Source: a virus. From it: a DNA stretch of 51,905 nt. Positions 37,996 through 44,314 of the stretch are shown in pieces. The position numbers were made by a program, and so were the translations under genes. The stretch is taken from the IMG/VR virus record IMGVR_UViG_3300049026_000006, positions 1 to 51,905 of that record; one strand, written 5' to 3'. Every line of letters starts with the position of its first letter. Position 1 is the first letter of the stretch. The notes beneath the pieces were generated by a model. It saw nothing but the letters and a program-made list of their open reading frames with translations. It ran no database searches and was not told the DNA's origin.

Positions 37996-38181
37996 ATGGC
38001 AACTGCAGAACTGCACGGCCAGAAGATCAACCCGTTCGAGCAGGGGTACGCGGCCTTCCTCAAGGGCGTGAGCATCAAGCAGAACCCGTTCGAAACGGAA
38101 AACGACACGTTGCCGGCCTCCAAGCGGAGGTGGGTGGATGGGTGGAATAAGGCGCAACGTGAAACTGGGAGAAGGGCATGA
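37996..38181 (+). CDS. Rmf/CrpP-like small protein, 61 aa
   Basis: This 61-residue protein contains NPFEQGYAAFLKGVSIKQNPF and KRRWVDGWNKAQRE. This is the layout of the ribosome modulation factor-like family, including CrpP of Pseudomonas mobile elements, where 'NP...G..AF..G......NP.......R..W..GW' is conserved. Rmf dimerises ribosomes; CrpP was reported as a fluoroquinolone-modifying protein. The activity of this member cannot be read. It overlaps the excisionase gene by four bases. Confidence 0.75.
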   Translation: MATAELHGQKINPFEQGYAAFLKGVSIKQNPFETENDTLPASKRRWVDGWNKAQRETGRRA

Positions 38182-38567
38182 ATGCAGAGATCGCGCTACT
38201 CCCGCGCTTCATCCGGGCGAAGCAGGCGCCGGCCTATCTCGGCATGTGCCGGGCGGTGTTCGACGCCGAGGTTCGCCCTCACGTCCACGAATTTCCCATC
38301 GGGGAGCGTGGCGTTGGGTTTGATCGGCAGGAGCTGGACGACTGGGCCTCGGCCTATGTTGAGGCAAAGTCCATTGATAAAAAGCGCGCCCCGGAGCAAC
38401 AATCGCCCCGCAGCGAGCGCCAGCAAGGAGATAAACCATGGCGCGAAAATCGATCACAGGCCTCTCCCAAAGGAAAGGTATCTGGCATATCGACAAGAAG
38501 ATCAACGGCGAAAGACTTTACGAATCTACTGGCACAACTGACCGACAGGAAGCAGAGCGGTACCTGA
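38178..38567 (+). CDS. xis: excisionase-like protein (AlpA/Xis type)
   Basis: This 129-residue protein lies directly before the integrase gene. Residues 1-60 form a winged helix-turn-helix like AlpA/MerR-type excisionases (RFIRAKQAPAYLGMCRAVFD, then VHEFPIGERGVGFDRQELDDW). The C-terminal 70 residues are basic and probably disordered, and are coded in the 130 bases that overlap the start of int in another frame. It should favour excision. Confidence 0.78.
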   Translation: MNAEIALLPRFIRAKQAPAYLGMCRAVFDAEVRPHVHEFPIGERGVGFDRQELDDWASAYVEAKSIDKKRAPEQQSPRSERQQGDKPWRENRSQASPKGKVSGISTRRSTAKDFTNLLAQLTDRKQSGT

Positions 38568-39616
38568 TCTTCAGGCTGGAGCAGATCCGGCAACAGAAGG
38601 TTTACGGCGTCCGAGAGGTGCGAACGTGGCGGGATGCCGCGATGCGATTCCTTGTAGAAATCAAGGATCAACCCTCGTTCAAGCTTTCCGCGCATCACAT
38701 CGCCCAGCTGGACCCGTTCATCGGCGACATGCCGCTGACCCACATTGATGACCAGGCCCTGGCGCCTTTCATCAAGGACAGGCTGGCGACAAAGAAGCTG
38801 GAGAGCGGGAAGGTAAAGAAGGGAGTCAGCAACAGAACGGTGAATATCTCGATCGAGCGTGTGGTTCGGGTTTTATCGTTGTGTGCCAGGAAGTGGCGAG
38901 ACGATGAGCGCAGGCCGTGGCTGGACAGCGTGCCGATGCTCACGAAGCTGGAGGAGAAGAAATCGAGCAGGAAGCCCTACCCGATGTCCTGGGCAGAGCA
39001 ATCGATTCTCTTTGCGGAATTGCCGGCTCACCTGCAAACGATGGCGCTGTTCAAGGTGAACACCGGCACCAGGGAGCAGGAGGTCTGCAAGCTGAGGTGG
39101 GATTGGGAAATTTCGGTACCTGAGCTGGGCACCAGTGTGTTTCTGATCCCCGCCGACTTCGGCGGACGCCATGCACGATCCGGCGTGAAGAACGGCGACG
39201 AGCGACTGGTTGTGCTCAACAACGTGGCGAAGTCGATCATCGAGCAGCAGCGGGGCCTGAGCAAGGAATGGGTTTTTCCTTACAACGGCACCGCAATGCA
39301 CCGGATGAACGATTCGGCATGGAAGAAGGCGCGGGTGAGAGCGGCGAAACTCTGGCAGGAGGAAAACCTTCGCCCCGCTCACCCTGGGTATGCATCCATC
39401 AGGATCCATGACCTCAAACACACGTTTGGCCGTCGGCTCCGCGCAGCAGGCGTCACCGAGGAAGATCGTAAAGCTCTTTTGGGCCACAAGAACGGCAGCA
39501 TCACCAGTCACTACTCGGGCGCCGAGCTCGGGCATTTGATTGAAGCTGCGAACATGGTATCAGCAACCGATTCGCGTGGACCGGTGCTGACAATCTTGAA
39601 GAGGAAACAGGCGTGA
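38438..39616 (+). CDS. int: tyrosine-type integrase
   Basis: This 392-residue site-specific recombinase integrates the genome at attP. It has an N-terminal arm-binding domain (LSQRKGIWHIDKKINGERLY), a core-binding domain (about 60-165), and a catalytic domain with Arg212 (NTGTREQEV), His324 and Lys327 (RIHDLKHTF), His350 (LLGHKNGS) and nucleophile Tyr359 (SHYSG). Lys327 stands where most relatives have Arg (HxLRH). An AAGGAG site supports the ATG at 38438. attP lies immediately downstream. Confidence 0.95.
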   Translation: MARKSITGLSQRKGIWHIDKKINGERLYESTGTTDRQEAERYLIFRLEQIRQQKVYGVREVRTWRDAAMRFLVEIKDQPSFKLSAHHIAQLDPFIGDMPLTHIDDQALAPFIKDRLATKKLESGKVKKGVSNRTVNISIERVVRVLSLCARKWRDDERRPWLDSVPMLTKLEEKKSSRKPYPMSWAEQSILFAELPAHLQTMALFKVNTGTREQEVCKLRWDWEISVPELGTSVFLIPADFGGRHARSGVKNGDERLVVLNNVAKSIIEQQRGLSKEWVFPYNGTAMHRMNDSAWKKARVRAAKLWQEENLRPAHPGYASIRIHDLKHTFGRRLRAAGVTEEDRKALLGHKNGSITSHYSGAELGHLIEAANMVSATDSRGPVLTILKRKQA

Positions 39617-39649
39617 AAAATCGAGGAGTCACGCAAAAGTCACGCGCAT

Positions 39650-39679
39650 GAAAAAGGCCAATGCTTTGAACACTGGCCT
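39650..39679 (-). terminator. possible minus-strand terminator near attP
   Basis: On the minus strand AGGCCA-loop-TGGCCT is followed by TTTTTC. It would stop transcription entering the int gene from the attachment site side. Confidence 0.45.
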
Positions 39680-39695
39680 AAGTCATTGAAAAATA

Positions 39696-39740
39696 TGGTC
39701 GGGACGGAGTGATTCGAACACTCGACCCCTAGCACCCCAT
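39696..39740 (-). other. attP core matching the 3' half of tRNA-Pro(GGG)
   Basis: Read on the minus strand, these 45 bases contain the anticodon loop ATGGGGT with anticodon GGG, a T arm GAGTG-TTCGAAT-CACTC, acceptor strand CGTCCCG, discriminator A and CCA. No D arm or 5' acceptor is present, so it is not a full tRNA gene. Tyrosine integrases often use tRNA 3' ends, and the match restores the host tRNA on integration. Confidence 0.78.
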
Positions 39741-39981
39741 GCACGCAGTAACTTAGCAAGACATTGTAAATAGGCCGTTTTTACTGGCGCTCGCTGCAAC
39801 CGAATGCCCACCAGTGCTTATAGATGCGTGAGAAAGTCACGCAAATGTCACGCTACCCTCCTCCGGCGTCCTGCCGACCGAACACAATCCAAATCCTACA
39901 GCTCGTCGCTTCACCCTCGCCCAGGCAACCTCGCCTCGATTACTGTACATCCAAACAGTATCCAGCAAGCGATCCCCCATC

Positions 39982-40722
39982 ATGAACTTTGAACAAGCCA
40001 AAGCGCTTCGGCTTCAGCTATGGCAAAAAAACCTCGACGACCACGATTTTCGAATGCGGAACCCGGAAGCGCATCGCTCAAGCCTTCTTGAATCCTCCGC
40101 CAAGCTCGCCGAGGAAAAGCTGATTGATCGAATGGAACAGTTCGCCATGGATGAAATGGCGAATGCCGCGTACTGGCACGCCGTGGAGGAACTACAATCG
40201 AACCCGACAATTTTCCGGCCCTCATATGGTTATGACGTCTTCCCCCGGGACGGCGGGCCAAGGATCGGGACGATTTTCCATTCTGTTCTACGCCTGGATG
40301 CAAGCAGCGCCGATTCACTCCGCCCCTATGACGGGAAGGTTTACCGGGACGAGACTGGGCTGGTGCTGAAATACAGTTACTCGACGGAAACCGGGAGCAT
40401 CGAGGGGCTGGTCCTGACGATGGCAGACGGAAGGCAGTTCGACCTGATCGAGGCCAGGCGGATGGTGCAGGGAAAGGTGTACACAGCTATTGAGGATCCA
40501 GACGTGTATCGCTGGATGGTCGATGTCGTCCAGGTCGCTACTGAAACCCGGGACGTCGACATCGTGGAGAGAATCAGGCCCTTTCTGGAACTGGCGAGAT
40601 TCCGTCAGTGCTCGACGTGCCTAGACCGTTTTGGCAAACGAGAGGATTGCACTGCATGCAACGGCCAGGGTTTCGTCCCCAAGCTCTTGAGCCGTAGCTA
40701 TCTTCATAATTCAGAGGGCTGA
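39982..40722 (+). CDS. hypothetical protein with C-terminal zinc site, 246 aa
   Basis: This protein has a helical, charged N-terminus (MNFEQAKALRLQLWQKNLDD), a beta-rich centre (GLVLKYSYSTETGSIEGLVL) and a final four-Cys motif (CSTCLDRFGKREDCTACNGQ), like a DnaJ-type zinc knuckle. I do not recognise the family. It ends two bases before the SRAP gene and is probably cotranscribed with it. Being next to attP it is a likely moron. The ribosome binding site is weak. Confidence 0.6.
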   Translation: MNFEQAKALRLQLWQKNLDDHDFRMRNPEAHRSSLLESSAKLAEEKLIDRMEQFAMDEMANAAYWHAVEELQSNPTIFRPSYGYDVFPRDGGPRIGTIFHSVLRLDASSADSLRPYDGKVYRDETGLVLKYSYSTETGSIEGLVLTMADGRQFDLIEARRMVQGKVYTAIEDPDVYRWMVDVVQVATETRDVDIVERIRPFLELARFRQCSTCLDRFGKREDCTACNGQGFVPKLLSRSYLHNSEG

Positions 40723-40724
40723 AT

Positions 40725-41417
40725 ATGTGTGGACGACTCTCGCAGTACTCCGGCATCCACGACTTCGTGGCGGCCCTGAGCATGCCCAACGCTTTGGTCA
40801 ATTCCGCCGGCGACCAGCCGCTGGAGAAGTACAACGGCGCCCCGTCGCAGCAGCTCGCGCTCTTCCACTTGGAGGATGATGTCCTACACGCCGATCTGGT
40901 GCGCTGGGGCTGGCGACCGCACTGGGCCAAGGACCGCGCAGCACCTATCAACGCCCGGGTGGAGAAAGTCGCCCACGGACCGTTCTACCGGTCGATCTGG
41001 CCGAACCGCGCCATCACACCGATCAATAACTGGTTTGAATGGGTCGACGAGGGTGGACCGAAGAAGCAGCCCTACCTGATCCGCCGGCGGGACCAGGCTC
41101 CTGTCCTGTGCGCGTCCATCGGCCAGTTCCCCACCGGTGGCCGGGAGTCTGGCGAACATGATGGCTTCGTCATCATCACCGCCGACAGCGCGGGCGGCAT
41201 GGTCGACATCCACGACCGCCGACCGGTGGTGCTGGGCGCGGACCTGGCCCGGGAATGGCTGGACCCGGCCACACCCAAGGAGCGAGCCGAGCATATAGTC
41301 CTGCATCAGGGCGAGCCGGCCGAGGCCTTCGAGTGGTTCAAGGTGGACCGCGCCGTCGGCAATGTGCGCAACCAAGGCCCCGAACTGATCAGGCCTATCG
41401 CCGACCCACTTCTTTAG
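40725..41417 (+). CDS. SRAP (YedK/HMCES) family protein
   Basis: This 230-residue protein belongs to the SOS response-associated peptidase family, whose N-terminal Cys forms a covalent link to abasic sites in single-stranded DNA. The key residues are present: Cys2 (MCGRLSQY), Asn76 and Arg78-Glu79 (PINARVE), Glu105 (WFEW) and His163 (IHDRRPVV). The last motif is usually HxRMP; here it is HDRRP. A GAGGG site precedes the ATG. It overlaps the 3' end of the convergent Rz gene by 23 bases. Confidence 0.93.
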   Translation: MCGRLSQYSGIHDFVAALSMPNALVNSAGDQPLEKYNGAPSQQLALFHLEDDVLHADLVRWGWRPHWAKDRAAPINARVEKVAHGPFYRSIWPNRAITPINNWFEWVDEGGPKKQPYLIRRRDQAPVLCASIGQFPTGGRESGEHDGFVIITADSAGGMVDIHDRRPVVLGADLAREWLDPATPKERAEHIVLHQGEPAEAFEWFKVDRAVGNVRNQGPELIRPIADPLL

Positions 41418-41910
41418 CGTAGGCCTGGCACGCCTGCAGCGCGATCAACCCCCGGTCGCCGGCATCGGTGATGGCGATAATTCTTTGAGCATGCGCTGGG
41501 TCAAGTTGGGCTCGACGGGCTCCATGAACCACGCCGACGGTGCCGGGGGTGGCAGGCACTCCGTTGCAACTGGCAGGGTCCTCGGCGAGGAGGACTGACA
41601 GCCGAACATCAGCAGTAGCGAGGCGATCGCGCAGGCGATCTTGATTACGTTGGGCATCGGTGAGTGCTCGGTGGTGGGTTTGGTCATCTGCGGCGAGCTG
41701 CTGCTCCAGGGCCAGACGCTTGCCCTGCTCTGCCTGAACCTGGTCCGCGGCCGCGCTGCCGATCTTGGCAAGGTCGGATAGGTGCGCATTGGTCTGATCG
41801 GCGAGCTGACCGCTATACCGCCAGTCCTGCACCTTCCACGTAGCGCTCATGGCCAGGATCAACGCCACGGCCATGCCGGCGATCAGCAGCTTCAGGCTGG
41901 CGGGGCTCAT
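41395..41910 (-). CDS. i-spanin (Rz-like)
   Basis: This 171-residue protein has an N-terminal membrane segment (LKLLIAGMAVALILAMSA, residues 6-23) and a long periplasmic coiled coil (AADQVQAEQGKRLALEQQLA), the i-spanin plan. With the o-spanin encoded inside the same gene it fuses inner and outer membranes in the last step of lysis. It overlaps the endolysin gene by four bases. It is the last gene of the late unit. Confidence 0.88.
   Translation of the reverse strand: MSPASLKLLIAGMAVALILAMSATWKVQDWRYSGQLADQTNAHLSDLAKIGSAAADQVQAEQGKRLALEQQLAADDQTHHRALTDAQRNQDRLRDRLATADVRLSVLLAEDPASCNGVPATPGTVGVVHGARRAQLDPAHAQRIIAITDAGDRGLIALQACQAYAKEVGRR
41445..41657 (-). CDS. o-spanin lipoprotein (Rz1-like), nested in Rz
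   Basis: A shifted frame wholly inside the Rz gene encodes a 70-residue lipoprotein: signal MPNVIKIACAIASLLLMFGC with Cys20, then a Pro-rich stretch (CLPPPAPSAWFMEPVEP). Nested, Pro-rich Rz1 proteins are typical of lambda-like spanins. The ATG at 41657 gives a normal signal length; an ATG at 41687 is possible. Confidence 0.85.
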   Translation of the reverse strand: MPNVIKIACAIASLLLMFGCQSSSPRTLPVATECLPPPAPSAWFMEPVEPNLTQRMLKELSPSPMPATGG

Positions 41911-42332
41911 GGCACGTCCTTGAAGAAGATGTGGTTGCCCAGGCGGAAGGTCTGGGTTGCGTCCTTGGCCCAGGCTGGCGGCTTCGGCATCGTGGTCGCG
42001 TAGTAATGGGTCGCGCCATTGGTGATGTCGGGCTCCTGGCCGGAGATCACCAGATCGGCCGCACGCTGCGCCTGGGCGAACTGCTTCGGCGGGATCGGCT
42101 TGGCGCCGCTCAGGTAGGGATAGTTCGGATCGTTCTTGTTCCAGCAGCTGAACTGCCAGGGCTTGAGGCACACGCCGGCATAGCCCTCGCCCCACCAGGA
42201 CTTATCCTTTCCATCGTTCACGCGGTTGCGGATCACGCAGGCCACGGCCACCTGGCCGGCGAGACCTTCGCCGCGGGCCTCTCCGTAGAGCGTGCGCGCG
42301 AGGATATCGCGGTCCTTTTCGGTTGCGGTCAT
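41907..42332 (-). CDS. endolysin, SleB-type cell wall hydrolase
   Basis: This 141-residue protein resembles the Hydrolase_2/SleB family of peptidoglycan lytic enzymes: DILARTLYGEARGEGLAGQV with likely catalytic Glu18, then ACVIRNRVND, WWGEGYAGVCLKPWQFSCWN and a C-terminal FRLGNHIFF. The start at 42332 has a GGAG site. No signal peptide is seen, so it should need the holin encoded at 14.2 kb. A terminator lies just upstream. Confidence 0.9.
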   Translation of the reverse strand: MTATEKDRDILARTLYGEARGEGLAGQVAVACVIRNRVNDGKDKSWWGEGYAGVCLKPWQFSCWNKNDPNYPYLSGAKPIPPKQFAQAQRAADLVISGQEPDITNGATHYYATTMPKPPAWAKDATQTFRLGNHIFFKDVP

Positions 42333-42348
42333 AGCTTTTCTCCAGACG

Positions 42349-42373
42349 AAAAAAAGCCCCGACTGGCGGGGCT
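42349..42373 (-). terminator. intrinsic terminator upstream of endolysin
   Basis: On the minus strand AGCCCCG-CCAGT-CGGGGCT is followed by seven T residues, separating the lipoprotein moron from the lysis genes. Confidence 0.85.
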
Positions 42374-42390
42374 TCGTGTATTTGTAACGC

Positions 42391-42966
42391 TTAGCTTGCG
42401 CAAGCATCTATGTTGTCAGCGACCGCCCTAAGGGATTCAGCAACCTCTTCGGACCCTCCGCCCATCATCGTGTGAACACTGAAGTATCCAGTGTTAGCTG
42501 CGGAGCCTGTACTTAATTGCGCCTGCTGGATTTCAGAAAACTTGTACTCCACCCCTCCAGACGAGGCTGGCTGTATGCTCAGCGTGTACCTAACGGACCG
42601 ATCAACCATTGCGCTTGTGTATCCAGTCGCGCCTTTTGCAACGAGCTTTGTCTGATCCGGCGAAATGTACTGAATAACACTGCCACCGCCGACATGGGAG
42701 GTGGACCCTGCGCGGTAATAGGCGCCGGTGTATGCACCAGTAAAGCTCCCCGAAGAATCGCCAAGCGTAACACCGTCGTTTTTAACACTGCTCGCTACGC
42801 ACATTGGCAGCTTGTCACTTGACGGCTTTCCAGGCTTGGTGATGCTTAGAGATCTGATGTAGTTTCCATCCAGATCAACGTCTCCATAGCGCGACAAGTC
42901 CTTCGGCGCCATCGAGCATCCGGATACGGAAAACAATACCAGCAATGCAATTGCGTGCCTAATCAT
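42391..42966 (-). CDS. lipoprotein moron, 191 aa
   Basis: This protein starts MIRHAIALLVLFSVSGC, a lipoprotein signal with Cys17, behind a strong GGGAGG site. The mature part is Ser/Gly-rich and beta-like (DGNYIRSLSITKPGKPSSDK, later YRAGSTSHVGGGSVIQYISP). The gene looks more AT-rich than the tail genes and is flanked by an acyltransferase and a terminator. Surface lipoproteins carried by prophages can exclude other phages, but I see no specific sign of that. Confidence 0.7.
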   Translation of the reverse strand: MIRHAIALLVLFSVSGCSMAPKDLSRYGDVDLDGNYIRSLSITKPGKPSSDKLPMCVASSVKNDGVTLGDSSGSFTGAYTGAYYRAGSTSHVGGGSVIQYISPDQTKLVAKGATGYTSAMVDRSVRYTLSIQPASSGGVEYKFSEIQQAQLSTGSAANTGYFSVHTMMGGGSEEVAESLRAVADNIDACAS

Positions 42967-43093
42967 GCAAACCTCCCTATTAAATGAGGGCAATCTACCA
43001 CCATGCACGGGCAGCGTGAGCAATACCCTTTAGGATTTCCTTGCGCGCCAGAACATGCTTATTGACTGGCGGAGCTTCGATATTGTTGCTTAG

Positions 43094-44230
43094 CTACATT
43101 GGGGCGGGGGCCGCCTTGGCTGGCACCGGTCTTTTGCCTGATCCAAGCAATCGGCTCAGCAGCGTTCGACCAGGCCCCTCAACCAAATGGAATGTCAAAG
43201 CAGATGCGGCGATGGACAAGCACACCACGACTATGAACATGGGGATCCCAGCAAGGCCGGCCCAGATTTCCGAACCCGCCGCCTGCTCGGAAACGATATA
43301 CCGCATGATCACCTGATGGCTCAGGTAGAGGCTGAAGCTGATTTCTCCAAGATAGACCAAGGGCCTGAAGCTAAGCGCTTTCGACAGCGCCCCGCCGCCT
43401 GACGACAGCGTCACCAGCAGAGCGACGAGAGAGAGATAGGCGATCACCTTGGCGACGACGCTCATACTCTCGGCTAGAAGTTCAGACGCCGCAATGCCGG
43501 CGACAAACAGGAAGCCTCCCGCCAGCTCTATCAGGGTTCGATAGGCAAAGCCGCTTTTAATCCGATCACGGACGCGATCCCACGCGACCCACGCAGTCAT
43601 GCCAAGGCAGAACTCGAACGCCCTGGCGAGCGGAAACGTGTAGGTGAACGACGTGCTATGCAGTTCTTGGGCACCAGCGCGCAGAGGAAGAAGGCTGCCG
43701 ACCCAGGTCATCAGGATCAGGAGCCCGAGCGTCACAGAGAGCTTCCAAGGCCAGTTCCTCCGGATGCCAGGGAACAGCAGCGGGAAGAAGCAATACAGCA
43801 TCATTTCCGTGGATATGCTCCAGGACAAGCCATTGAACGAGAACGAGTGAGCCCGGAACGGTGACCATGCATGCAGCATCGACAGGTTCAAGCCAAGAGT
43901 CGGCCACCAGCCGAACATGCCCTCACCTACTCGAATGCCTACGCCGTTGCCGACCGGTATCAACCAGATGACCGCCAGGGTCCAAAACAGATGGGCAGGC
44001 CAAAGCCGGCTGAAACGAGCCTTCATAAAGGGGCCGAACGAAAACCCGTCCTTCGATCCATACCGATGCATCAAAATGAAACCGGACAGGATGAAAAAGA
44101 ACGAGACAGCGAAACTGAAAATGTATTGGTGGTCGATAAAGTCAAACTGGAATATCGATCGAGCATGCATCAGCAGGACCATGCCTGCGGCAAAGAAACG
44201 CAGGCTGGTCAAGGGTGTTAGGTAAATCAT
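43094..44230 (-). CDS. acyltransferase 3 family, probable O-antigen acetylase
   Basis: This 378-residue integral membrane protein has about ten hydrophobic segments and the acyltransferase 3 signature: Arg11 in LTSLRFFAAGMVLLMH with catalytic His22, then FFILSGFILMHRYG. Members of this family (OafA type) transfer acetyl groups to O-antigen sugars. Placed beside the tail spike gene, it may modify the receptor after lysogeny, blocking superinfection and changing serotype, as P22, SF6 and D3 do. The ATG at 44230 has a GGAG site. Confidence 0.88.
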   Translation of the reverse strand: MIYLTPLTSLRFFAAGMVLLMHARSIFQFDFIDHQYIFSFAVSFFFILSGFILMHRYGSKDGFSFGPFMKARFSRLWPAHLFWTLAVIWLIPVGNGVGIRVGEGMFGWWPTLGLNLSMLHAWSPFRAHSFSFNGLSWSISTEMMLYCFFPLLFPGIRRNWPWKLSVTLGLLILMTWVGSLLPLRAGAQELHSTSFTYTFPLARAFEFCLGMTAWVAWDRVRDRIKSGFAYRTLIELAGGFLFVAGIAASELLAESMSVVAKVIAYLSLVALLVTLSSGGGALSKALSFRPLVYLGEISFSLYLSHQVIMRYIVSEQAAGSEIWAGLAGIPMFIVVVCLSIAASALTFHLVEGPGRTLLSRLLGSGKRPVPAKAAPAPM

Positions 44231-44314
44231 CGGGGCTCTCCGTGCGAGCACGAATTGTACCGATGATCACTACAAATGACATCTGTTGCGCCGTTTTACT
44301 GCGTGCCGCAGGCG

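Larger units (their letters stand above)
39628..39853. other. attP region with arm-type repeats
   Basis: The 365 bases between int and the next gene hold no supported ORF. GTCACGCAAAAGTCACGC lies at 39628-39645 and GTCACGCAAATGTCACGC at 39836-39853, in the same orientation and 17 of 18 identical, each containing two GTCACGC units 11 bases apart. They flank the tRNA-like core at 39696-39740 and are likely arm sites bound by the integrase N-terminal domain. Confidence 0.7.

Noticed and set aside
39696-39740. Complete tRNA gene
   Set aside because: Only the 3' half from the anticodon loop to CCA is present; no D arm or 5' acceptor strand is found beyond it.
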